Shown piece after piece: positions 54,767 to 64,000 of a DNA stretch of 64,000 bases. This DNA comes from Hydractinia symbiolongicarpus (Eukaryota > Cnidaria > Hydrozoa > Anthoathecata > Hydractiniidae), in contig NC_079888.1 in the NCBI RefSeq assembly GCF_029227915.1, forward strand, positions 11,701,001 to 11,765,000, in the 5' to 3' direction. Every line of letters begins with the position of its first letter. Positions within the stretch are counted from its first letter, which is position 1. The notes under the pieces are model-generated. The model searched no databases. It was not told the DNA's origin and saw nothing but the letters and a program-made list of their open reading frames with translations. Both the position numbers and the translations under genes were made by a program.

Positions 54767-56170
54767 TCAATCTCGAGATTTCATTTTTATAATAAAATTT
54801 ACTGCTAATTTCCCTGCCCCCAACCCATTCAAATGTAACCCTTTTTTCCCAAGACTTTCAGATAAAATATTGTCATTATCAATAACATTCAGAGACAGTT
54901 CTTTTAAATGCCTATTCAAATGGCTTACCGTTACTGCGGCTTTTGCATTATCAGTTCTTTTAATCACGGACGAAAAAATCACTTTACATCTAGGAAGTTT
55001 GGTGTTAATAAAAGTCTTCAAACTTAATAGTTTGTCCAAAATCAGTCGCGAGGTTCCATTAATAGTATTATTGGTTTCAACATGTAGAAATATTTTATCC
55101 GGTTTCTTTTGTAACAGAAGCTTTCCATAATGAAACATGTCTTCTACCCTCGCTCCAGGGAATGAACGAACTTTAACGTTACGACGTGCTGACATTCTTT
55201 GTTCATCAAGTCCGTACAACATTGAATCACCGACAACGAGTGTTGTACCAAATTTCCATGGAATTACCGATTCATCTTCTTTACTTTCGTCTTCGTTATT
55301 TACAACAAAACTATCTTCTAAAACAACATTATTTTTCTCAGTTTTTGTGGTACTTTTCACATTTACGTTTGAATAATAACTACTATGACATTTCTTTCTG
55401 TAATTTACTATTTCACATGTTTGTATAGTTAAATTGACTTGTTCCGTTCCTGTGGGAACACTTGTACTTAAATTAATTGCCGAATCATTCACAACAACAG
55501 TAGCGGATTTTTCCGATTCCAATGTAGAAATATGAGTGGAATTTTTTTCTTGACAATTCAAAATGGTGGACTTTTTCTCAAGAAGTAACAACAAACTGTC
55601 AATAACTTTGTGTTTATTGTCAAGCTCTTTTCGTAAAAATATTACCTCATCATGTAGTCCTCTGGCAGAAGTGTGTTTTTACCAATGCCCTTACTAAATT
55701 GAAAATGTCCTGGAGATGGTGTGCATGGGGAAAACGTATCCACTACAGATTTATTTTACATTTTTGCGAGCGTCTCATCCAACATCATGTCAAATTTACC
55801 AAACTCATTAAGAGTAGTATTCTGTTCTTTCGTACCTGTAACAATTTCATTTCCAGTGTTTGGCGATGTCACAGATAATTCCATATACGTTATAGTATCA
55901 GTATAAAAATACGAAGCATCTTCAACAAGTCATTTTTTATAAATCTTTTTGCACTTCACTAGGTTTTCCAAATCATCCTTTATCCTACTTTCAGAGATAG
56001 AGCACGTACCTTTACTAATAAAATTAAGTGTATTATGTAGTGTTAATTTTTTCTTCTTTACCGTTCGTATAACATTTATAGATTAAAAAATGCGATTTTC
56101 TATCTCCCCGTCAGAAAGATCACGTCCTGCCACCATCATAAACTCAGCATATCCACCCATGCCATGTGAG
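54767..56170 (-). pseudogene. LINE ORF1 with SGNH-hydrolase (esterase-like) domain
   Basis: The longest intact frame is 54767-55594, but related frames reach back to an ATG near 56165 (GYAEFMMVAGRDLSDGEIEN, then NTTLNEFGKFDMMLDETLAK, then DEVIFLRKELDNKHKVIDSL). The N-terminal half is coiled-coil-like. The C-terminal domain has TTLVVGDSMLYG with the nucleophile G-D-S block, SFPGARVEDM, FLHVETNN (usually H-V-G-T-N-D, so two key positions are changed) and GLHLNGLGAGKLAVN, the closing His block (the usual preceding Asp is replaced by Lys-Gly). SGNH domains in ORF1 are known from CR1/L2-type LINEs. Stops at about 55745 and 55684 show decay. Confidence 0.7.
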
Positions 56171-56429
56171 GGAAATTGGGTAGGCAATGCCGGTGTATAC
56201 CTGTATATATTCGGAACAAAGGACCCACCTTGATAACAGTGTTCCCAATACTGAAGTGGTTATATCCTGTATAAATATTCAGGATGAAATAAAATGAAAA
56301 CTTTATTTAGCATAAGAACTATTGATTTAAAAATTTGCTGCAGCCAAACTGCGTTTGGCTAATTTCACTTTTTTAGACAGATTGAGGAAAATTCAATAAA
56401 ATCATAAAATTTAAGAAAATAAAATAAAT

Positions 56430-56545
56430 AGTCCCACCCGTTTCTTTTTTAATATCTTCGCGGGGAGATCAAGAAAGTCATAGCTGCACTGGTACCATTT
56501 TGCGGCCAAACAGACAGACAACAGCTTTATTATTATATGGATGCA
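56430..56545 (+). repeat. partial member of the GTTAGCCCGTGG family
   Basis: GTCCCACCCGTTTC, GATCAAGAAAGTCATAGC and the end CAGACAGACAACAGCTTTAT match the order of segments in the 49.4-50.2 kb cluster. The start of the unit is lost. Confidence 0.45.
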
Positions 56546-57662
56546 ATGTTTACGATAACCAGGGGCGGATCTAGGATTTTTTTCTGGTTAGGCAAAATTT
56601 CATAGATTTTTTGGCAAAGTAATGTCAAGGGTTGTGGTGTTGTACGAGGTAAATCGGCCGTTTTGTGTTTTTGCTGTAAAAGGAACTAAAATTTTCCCAA
56701 AAGTAAGGTTTTTAGTTATTAAGAATCCTTCTAGATTAGAAACGAAAGTTTCTTTATAGCCAAACAAATAACAGTAACCCCGTAGTTTTACCACTTTATC
56801 CTTGTTAAAACATGCGGATGGAAAATGCGTCTGGTTAGCAAATTCGATTTGAAACAGGGTTAGCGTTTCCATAATTTCTTTGAATCACATATTGGTATTA
56901 AGTATCTTAGCATCTTTTTTCGTTTTGCGCACATAATACGAGTACAAGTAATAAGTTGGGGATTTGCTTCATTTCAAAACATGCAATAAGTCTAATAACT
57001 AACAATACAACAAAAAATTACATTACAAGACAATTTTAGGAATAGATAGTCAACAGTAGTGCAACGTAGAAATATTGTTTGGAAAATTATAGTCTGTGGT
57101 AACAACCTGCAAATGCACAAAGAAAACCAGCATATAAAAGAATGAAAGATTTCCAGTTAGACTTACAGTGTAAGATCGCAACATATAATAAACGTGTACA
57201 AAAAGTATATAGTAATCACCTCTTCATGAAGTTAATACAGTTTAGCATTAGGGTTACTGGTGTAGTTTTGCACCAATTTCTATTAAGCATTAATTTTAAT
57301 GCTATGAAATTCCCACAAGAGAAAGGCAGTTCATTAAGCCAGAAAAGAGTTAGAAATTAGAAAAATAACATCAAAACATTTAAGATGTCTCATATTATTT
57401 ACCCTTACATGTCCCTGTCAACTATGTTTAAAAAATATTTTAATACTGTAAAATCTTTAAGAAAGTTTTAGTAACTATAAGCCAATTATGAAGATTCTCA
57501 TATAAAAAGCAACATATATACAAATCCTACTCATATCCATAAGTTGACATGACATTTTGTTAGTTTACAGTCTGTAACAGAACGTTTTTTAACATGCAAT
57601 TCTTGTTTCGATCTGTATATGTTTTACGTGAAAATCATTTCTATGATTTACTTGAATATTCA

Positions 57663-57932
57663 CAAGTTATTTTGATTGATTTTTTTCACCAACTTTGTGG
57701 ATTATACCAGATATATATCCATTGTTTACAGTTTTCCAATATTATAAGGATTCAGAACAAATCTTCTGTGTTATTTACTTGAATATTCATCATAGGTACC
57801 AGGGTGACATCAAAATACAAGTTATTTTGATTGATTTTTTTCACCTTCTTTGTTCCTCTTATGAAACACAACTTTGTGGATTATACCAGATATATATCCA
57901 TTGTTTACAGTTTTCCAATATTATAAGGATTA
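57663..57932 (+). repeat. internal direct repeat in the DNA transposon
   Basis: TTATTTTGATTGATTTTTTTC and TTTGTGGATTATACCAGATA through CCAATATTATAAGGATT occur twice, at about 57666-57753 and 57817-57931. TAGGTACCAGGGTGACATCA also occurs twice, at about 57795 and 57991. Confidence 0.75.
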
Positions 57933-59261
57933 ACAAATCTGTGTTCTTTTAATTGATGGTGATTTTCATTGTCAGAAGAATATTCATCTTAGGTACCAGG
58001 GTGACATCAAAATATCTTATCCTAAAACAAAATTATATCAATGTATTGCTCAGCAAGATGAGAATAAGAAATATTATAAAACAAACTTGGACTATTCTTA
58101 GATTAGGTATTGCTTCATTCTTTTGTTTTTAGCAATATTATTACAATTAAAAGTAACATGGGAAAGTCAAAGAGATCTTCTCGTGTTCTTAAAAGTTTTA
58201 AAATGAGCAGTGGGATGTTGCATATAAAATGCACTGTTTAAAAGTTCCCACAAAGTCAAAGTTCTTAGGGACAATCACAATAAAAAAGTATATGCTAAGC
58301 GTATAAATTTGGCGGTGGGACGAGGTAGAATCCTTTGACGTTTAATTATATCTCATACTGTATACATCGATTTCTTAGAGAACAGAAAGAATTAATAACT
58401 TTTAGTGTCTACCTGCTTAGCAGGGACACATGGATGAGTGCTTATGGTTTCAAGGACTGACAACATTCAAAGATTACCTTTTCTGATTTGATGTTTAGGG
58501 GAGGGAAAGGGGATCTGCAGATCTATTAACATTTAGCTTGGACTTTTGCGTTCATGAAAGAGCTGTCCCTTAGTTATCTTACAAGAATGTATTCTCTCCC
58601 AAACAGAAACAAAGATACACAGTTGCATAAACGGCTACACGAAGCCTACACGAAGCCAGTGACCCTTAAGACGTTAAAGAAAAAAAAACTAACAAAATTC
58701 CAATTAATACACATACAGGTAGCTAGTAATACTCTATACCGAATTTAACATACACATCAAAACATCTTTCGACCGCCAAGACAGTGTTTACATAAATTGC
58801 CTCCGTTAGCTATCTCGTTTGGCATTGGGCTTTTATGTTTATAAACAATGCATTTGATCAAGGCCAAGTTAAAACCTTTTGTTTTGATAAGAAAAAGATT
58901 TAAATTACACGTTTTGTAAGAACATCTGGTGGTTTACCACTTTTAAGAATAGTTCTTGACACAAAAGTGCCTAAAATTCAGGAGCAGCTAAAACTAAAAT
59001 ATTTCAAGTATTACTGAATTTATTGTCTCTTGCAGAGGAAGATAAAGGTTTGGTTTGAGACAACAACACGGCACACGTGGCCAAAATACTTCTCTCCAGC
59101 ATTTCCAATCCTTTCAATATCTGAAAAGGTTTCCAAATTCAAAACTTCTTTATTTAACTTAGGTGGCATACAATTGCTTTAATATTCTAGACATTTGAAG
59201 TGCTCCCTGCAATTGGACCTGATCCAGGTAAACCATGTTGAAAAAGAAACATCCACTCCAT

Positions 59262-59455
59262 GTAACCGTACCCGTGGTCGTTTTAGGCGTATAAACTTTA
59301 AAACCCACGGACGTTTTAGGCGTTTTTTCTTCACATTCCAGAATTTCATTCATTGGAACTTGAAAACCCGCGGACGTTTTAGGCGTTTTTTCTTCCATCT
59401 GTGATTTTCATTCATTCGGAACTTTAAAACCCGCGGACGTTTTAGGCGAATAGAC
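59262..59455 (+). repeat. subterminal tandem repeats in the DNA transposon
   Basis: Three to four units of about 60-75 bp with AACCCGCGGACGTTTTAGGC, each followed by a TTTTTTCTTC tract in two of them. Such subterminal repeats often hold transposase binding sites. Confidence 0.8.
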
Positions 59456-59671
59456 ATTTTGCCTAAGATCGCCCCGGGTTTGCTTATTTGAGTAAAATAA
59501 AACACGCACGCCGCGCATCGTCATAGTCGAAATCGGCGGATGCCAAAAATAAATTGATAAAAATAATTTAGTTTTTTTATAGATTATTCTATCTATAGAG
59601 AATTTTTTTTCTAGTTCACAAAACTAGGCTTAGGCAATTGCCTAGGCTGCCTAACCCTAGATCCGCCCCTG

Positions 59672-61720
59672 ATAACTAAATACTTTTACATTTTTCTCAT
59701 TTTTTTACGATAAACTACAGTTAGTAGGACTACGATAAAACCGGACTGTAAATAGGTAGTGATTTTTCAAGCGAAATAAATTCTGAATTAAAAAATTTTT
59801 AAAAAAATGCAGGCTCATCTGCAGGGCTTGAATGATGCCCCTCCCCCTTAATGGGCTTTTTTAGGCACCACATTAGACCAGCTTTTTTTTGCTTGTGCAA
59901 TTATTTTTTACAGCTTTTCTTTTTAAAGTTAAATAAGTGACAATTGTTTTGCATTACAGTAAGGGGGATCATTTCGCAAAGTTTGGATTCTAACCCAAAA
60001 TGGTATTCCCGGGTGATTTCTGGCCTTTTTTCATGCAAATTATTTAACGACTGGATAATACGTTAACTAAACTACTATAAATATGCCAAGTTTGATGACC
60101 TTGGAAAAACCTATCAAAAGTCGTGTAAAAATCATCTCTATCGTCCAAAATCCCTGGCAACTTAACCTTTGGCAACAGGCACCTGGGAATGGTTTGGACT
60201 AATGAATTCAATATACATATCGCAACCTTTCGACACGGCTAAGATTTTGCGACAATTAAGCGGAAATCGTAAGTTTTTGCGACATTTAGGCGGAAATTGC
60301 TGCTCGCTGCCATTTTTAATTTAAACGGGTTGCCATAAAAAACACGCGGTTACAAATCGGGTTTTGCTTAAGAAAAAGCATCTATGTAATCCCGACTTTT
60401 TTTCGGGTCATTATGAATTGACAACCGAAAAACAAAAAACCCCGGCTATTTCTGAGATATATTGCTATATTTTGACAAAAAATCCAAATATTTACAGCAT
60501 CAAAGTACTCGAATTCATTTCCTTTTATGTTCTTGTCAACAACTTTTTCATTAAAATCTTAGTCACCCAGGGTCGGCTAGGTAGATTTCTCATTAATTGT
60601 CAGAGTGTTATTTGTCATTGTCCTACTTGGTAGAGATGCTGCTGTATTGTGAATACTTAGGTAGCTGTCAATATACGTTTTTCAAGACATGTCATTGAAT
60701 AAGATAAACAAATGTTTTGATTGAAGTCAAAATAAGTGACACAGCTCTAAGTATGGATAAATGTCAAAGTGAAATTCCAGAACACAATATACTTGATATT
60801 ACTTTTAACTATTCTCTGACAAGTGTGTTGGCGGTATAAAAAATGTATTTTGTCTGTTAAGGCCTGTTGTACACCTATGTAAATAAGAACAACGAATCAT
60901 TCAGTCAGTTTCTTATTTCCTTCGTTGTAGTGTGAAGGAGATTGTACTTCAATTTGAAAAACAAAACGATAGAGTAAAAGTTTGCTTCGATATGTCCTTC
61001 GGAAATAATATGTTTTGGGGTATATTAAAAAAAAATAAAAAAGCAAGAAATTTTGTCAACAAATTTATCTACAAGCCTGCCAGTGCTCAATGAATGGGTC
61101 GTAATGTTGGCTCACCACGGCAAAAAATCAAGATTTATTTAAAATTTTTATTCTATGCGTAATGACATATTTGACAATAACTTGGATTTGGTATTGCTAA
61201 TGTAAATGACTCACTCGGAAGTCTTTTAGACCACATCTTTAAATAGATGTCAGAGATATTTCCGAGTGTTGAAATTTCTGACAATGTTTTTGTGAGAAAA
61301 TCTTCCGACATGATGAAGAGTAACGATATCCAACTTTCATTGCGGTATGAAAGCAACATTTCAACTGGCTTCAAGATTTAAAAATCGTTTTGTAGAAGAT
61401 ATTTCGTTAATATTTAACGTTAAGAAGACATTCTTGTTTTTGTTGCTTTATATAATCAGGAAATAAATATTTTATTTCAAACATTGGAATTTTACAAGGA
61501 ACCAAACTGAATGTACAGTTCAACTACTCGTCTGGTTTTGGAGTGGAACATAGATGTTGGATGTAGAAAGGGTATACGAAGATAGACTGAAATCCTAGTA
61601 GATGATAAAATAGTTTAAAAGTCGCTCTACTATATGGGTAATATATAATTATCAACAAAAGACCGTATGTTTAGCCACGGCTAGAAAAAATTCAATTCCA
61701 AGAAGAGCTCAGGCCTCAAA
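59672..61720. other. no clear gene
   Basis: About 2 kb upstream of the receptor gene. GATTTTGCGACAATTAAGCG and TTTTTGCGACATTTAGGCGG at 60242-60295 form a short direct repeat. A minus-strand frame at 61153-61374 (73 codons) has no motif I know. Sequence before 61721 may hold the receptor promoter; no clear TATA box was assigned. Confidence 0.35.
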
Positions 61721-62818
61721 ATGGCCCTCGCAATTAACTGTACTGATACACATCCACTGAAATCACTTTCGGTCACAACACTTGGTGTCTCATCGTTCTT
61801 GCTTCTATCAACAACTGTTTTAAATTTGCTTATTCTGGGAGCCGTTGTAACAAAACAAAAGGCATTCAAAAGATCTATTTTTTACAAAATTCTGCTAAAT
61901 ATAGTTTTGGCGGATTTATGTACAGGCTTTATCTCCGATTCAATGTCTATATATTTTCATTCAAAAGAGGTTTTAACAAACGACTTAACTTTAAGTGACA
62001 TAACCTTAGTACACTTCACCTTATTCCTTTTTAACAACGTATCCATTCTAACAATGTCGCTGTTATGTGTCGATCGTGTTTACGCGTTGTTACGACCGTT
62101 AACATATCGTAAGTGCATACATAATTGGAGAGTAAATTTCGTTTTGTTGCTAACTTGGGTTTTATCAGCAATTTTAGTGGTTCCATACTTTTACGTAGGG
62201 TTCGTATTGTATTTGCAAATATTTTGTTGGGTAACGGTGCTACTGACGTTTGTCATACTTGTAATAACAACCATTGTTTATCAAAGAAAATTAACAACAC
62301 ATACAGAATCTCTCAGCTTGTTTCAAAAATTCCCAATCCTGCACAACTGTTGTTTTCGAAGAACTGTAAAAAGTAAAGTTGATAAAACAGACAGTACTTC
62401 GAGTAGGAAAAGAGTAATAAATCATTCCGATTTTAATTCATCCAACAGTCGCATGAGAAAGTGTTCTATGTCATCTATTCGAAAAGAGAAGCGCGTTAAT
62501 GCTTCGTTTTTTATGATGCTACTCGTGTTTCTGCTGACATACGCTCCAGCTGCTGTCATGACAGTATATATCAATGTCTGCCAAGATTGCAGTTGCTCAA
62601 CCATTCATATTTTGAGAGATGTGATATTTACATCAATCCTAGCCAGTGCTTCATGGAGATCATTAAATTTTGTGCTAAGATTAATGACACTTAGGCGTGC
62701 TATTAGGGAGATGCTGGGATTAAATGTAAAAAAAACGTGGTTACGAAGCATGTCCACCAGTTCCATGAATATGAATAGCAACATACGATTGGAATCGTGT
62801 AAATACATTGCTTCATGA
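61721..62818 (+). CDS. orphan class A (rhodopsin-like) G protein-coupled receptor
   Basis: Intact single-exon gene of 365 residues with a good start context (CAAAATGG). Seven hydrophobic segments are visible, at about 21-43, 53-75, 96-119, 138-160, 164-187, 262-284 and 300-322. Class A marks: N35 in TM1, LADL at 63-66, DRV at 118-120 for DRY, LRPLTY in the second loop, W146 in TM4, and TYAPA in TM6 for CWxP. TM7 has SLNFVLR where NPxxY is expected, and there is no clear Cys at the top of TM3, so the usual extracellular disulphide may be missing. The third intracellular loop is long (about 190-260) and rich in Ser and basic residues; the tail is short and Ser-rich. The ligand is unknown. Intronless orphan receptors of this kind are common in cnidarians. 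It could be a chemosensory or peptide receptor, but the sequence does not decide. Confidence 0.85.
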   Translation: MALAINCTDTHPLKSLSVTTLGVSSFLLLSTTVLNLLILGAVVTKQKAFKRSIFYKILLNIVLADLCTGFISDSMSIYFHSKEVLTNDLTLSDITLVHFTLFLFNNVSILTMSLLCVDRVYALLRPLTYRKCIHNWRVNFVLLLTWVLSAILVVPYFYVGFVLYLQIFCWVTVLLTFVILVITTIVYQRKLTTHTESLSLFQKFPILHNCCFRRTVKSKVDKTDSTSSRKRVINHSDFNSSNSRMRKCSMSSIRKEKRVNASFFMMLLVFLLTYAPAAVMTVYINVCQDCSCSTIHILRDVIFTSILASASWRSLNFVLRLMTLRRAIREMLGLNVKKTWLRSMSTSSMNMNSNIRLESCKYIAS

Positions 62819-64000
62819 GACATTGCAATTATTTCTGCGAATTCTTTGGCCTAAATAACATGTGATAGATCCTACCTATTTTTTATATCGTGAAAATTGG
62901 AAGTAAAAACACAGCTATTTGTTTTTCTTATATCTAGTATATACGGCAACTGCTTGTCTAACAGATGTGTACTTTATTATCTTCGTCTTGACCAAGTTGC
63001 ACATCATACTGAATAGTATAAACCAAGTAACGATACAGCACTATTTAACATGAAATTCTTGCCTTTCTCTGAGTTATTGAGGAAATTTTGCAAACTCATG
63101 TTCGACTGTTGTCGTTCGTTCAACTTCATGGGGACATGCATACATATAAACTGCGAAAAACTGGGCAGTAGTGAAAAACATTAAAATTTTGGAAACAGAA
63201 TAACGAATGCGCTTCTATTCAAAATAATAATCTAACAGACACTGGAAAGAATATATAGAAAAAACCTTTCACAGATAAGTAAACTCGATAAATAATTCCT
63301 AAACTGCCTCTTCGATTAAATAGACAATAAAACAGACAACACGGTAAACAGAGAGGTAGTCGACTATCACAATAATTCTAATAGCATACACATTTTTATA
63401 TTTAGGAACTAAAAAATTTGGCTTCAGCTGAGATGTTCATATTTTTCATATTTTTTTTTTATCTTTTTGTTTTGAACATTGTGTCTACAAAAACAAAAAC
63501 GTCAGTATGCAAAGGGCACGAAGTAAAAAGATGATTTTCAAAGCAGCTGCTCCAACTGATCAGCAATGGTGTTTCCATATTCCATATTTTTTTCCAAAAA
63601 TTTGATGTAAAACTTAGAATGGTACCCCAAAGTTTGTCGGGAAAAATATATTAAGATAAAGCCAAAATGGCTAACATATTGAAATTTTTTTAAATTCTGT
63701 TACCTAATGTTGCTTTGCAAAATTTTTAGATTCGCAAATGTTTTTTGTTCTCGATGATCGATCGAATTCAGTTAAAGTTATGTGATATTTTGTTTTCGTC
63801 ACTAAGCCACGATCAACATTGTTTATACGCACGCAACACAGTAGTAAAAAACGTATGCCAATTATACTTTTTCAGTAAAAACATGTTGTACAAATTCTGC
63901 AACAGAATCAAAATTGATTTGATTCTGCTGCATCTTCAGCGTGTTTTATATATTCGACCAAATTTATCCGTGACCCATATGTATCAACGCTATTTTTGCA
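62819..64000. other. no gene seen
   Basis: 3' flank of the receptor gene and AT-rich sequence to the window end. No ORF or motif supported. Confidence 0.4.

Larger units (their letters stand above)
51843..56300 (-). mobile_element. CR1/L2-type LINE, decayed
   Basis: Minus-strand element of about 4.4 kb with ORF1 (SGNH hydrolase), then endonuclease and reverse transcriptase. Its 3' end near 51843-51870 is a short simple repeat (TATGACATGATATGATT on the plus strand) and not poly(A), as is usual for CR1/L2-type LINEs. The 5' end was not seen exactly. Confidence 0.75.
56560..59671. mobile_element. 3.1-kb DNA transposon, non-autonomous, 5-bp target duplication
   Basis: Begins CAGGGGCGGATCTAGG and ends CCTAGATCCGCCCCTG: 16-bp perfect terminal inverted repeats. 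ATAAC flanks both ends (56555-56559 and 59672-59676). The terminal sequence resembles those of many hAT elements, but hAT target duplications are 8 bp, and here only five bases match. GGTTAGGCAA inside the left end and TTGCCTAGGCTGCCTAACC inside the right end extend the symmetry. No transposase was recognised; ORFs of 60-90 codons (56600-56872, 57142-57360, 58554-58748) show no known motif. Internal repeats are present. Confidence 0.7.

Overview
The window reads as AT-rich animal nuclear DNA. Introns are GT-AG, a TATA box and AATAAA signals flank the clearest gene, and there is no bacterial-style operon packing. A universal stress protein, an intronless orphan class A receptor, and a mix of Helentron, Polinton, Penelope-like, DIRS/Ngaro-like, Crypton-like, CR1/L2-type, Copia, Gypsy, pogo/Tigger, Harbinger and hAT relics suggest a cnidarian, perhaps a hydrozoan. 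That assignment is an inference; the species cannot be told from sequence alone. Most of the window is mobile-element debris with a few host-like genes.

Layout. 1-0.7 kb: hAT relic and a degenerate tRNA. 0.77-6.6 kb: C-terminal part of a Helentron helicase-endonuclease whose 3' region, carrying a 903-bp Tigger-like element, is duplicated head to tail (about 2.32 kb per unit). 6.8-18.2 kb: two large inverted repeats lying back to back. The first (arms about 3.2 and 3.13 kb, 160-bp spacer) carries two convergent copies of a secreted, highly acidic repeat-protein gene plus a Penelope-like relic. The second (arms about 2.15 kb, 633-bp spacer) carries Polinton-type DNA polymerase B and Harbinger transposase relics in each arm. 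18.9-22.0 kb: a young Copia element lacking reverse transcriptase, with identifiable LTRs, target-site duplication and primer-binding site. 22.5-22.9 kb: an intact universal stress protein gene (minus strand). 23.3-26.9 kb: decayed Gypsy element, then a tRNA-derived SINE. 27-37 kb: gene-poor DNA with an 89-bp satellite in several blocks.

37.4-41.8 kb: a SET-domain methyltransferase gene followed on the same strand by a C2H2 zinc finger, a tyrosine-recombinase-like domain and a Myb-like tail; these may be parts of one mobile element. 43.2-43.7 kb: a 519-bp TAA microsatellite. 44.0-46.0 kb: DIRS/Ngaro-like relic. 46.9-48.1 kb: SV2/SVOP-like transporter pseudogene. 49.4-50.2 kb: tandem block of a short interspersed repeat. 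50.9-51.4 kb: zinc-binding protein resembling the RAG1 N-terminal region. 51.8-56.3 kb: CR1/L2-type LINE with an SGNH-hydrolase ORF1. 56.6-59.7 kb: 3.1-kb DNA transposon with 5-bp target duplication. 61.7-62.8 kb: intact single-exon class A GPCR.

The only genes that look intact are the two acidic secreted-protein genes, the stress protein and the GPCR; the SET gene is possibly intact. The rest documents repeated insertion, duplication and decay. No functional cooperation among the host-like genes is evident from position. The two strongest leads are the SET / zinc finger / tyrosine recombinase neighbourhood and the back-to-back palindromes containing the acidic gene pair. All comparisons to families are from recognition of motifs; no database search was possible.
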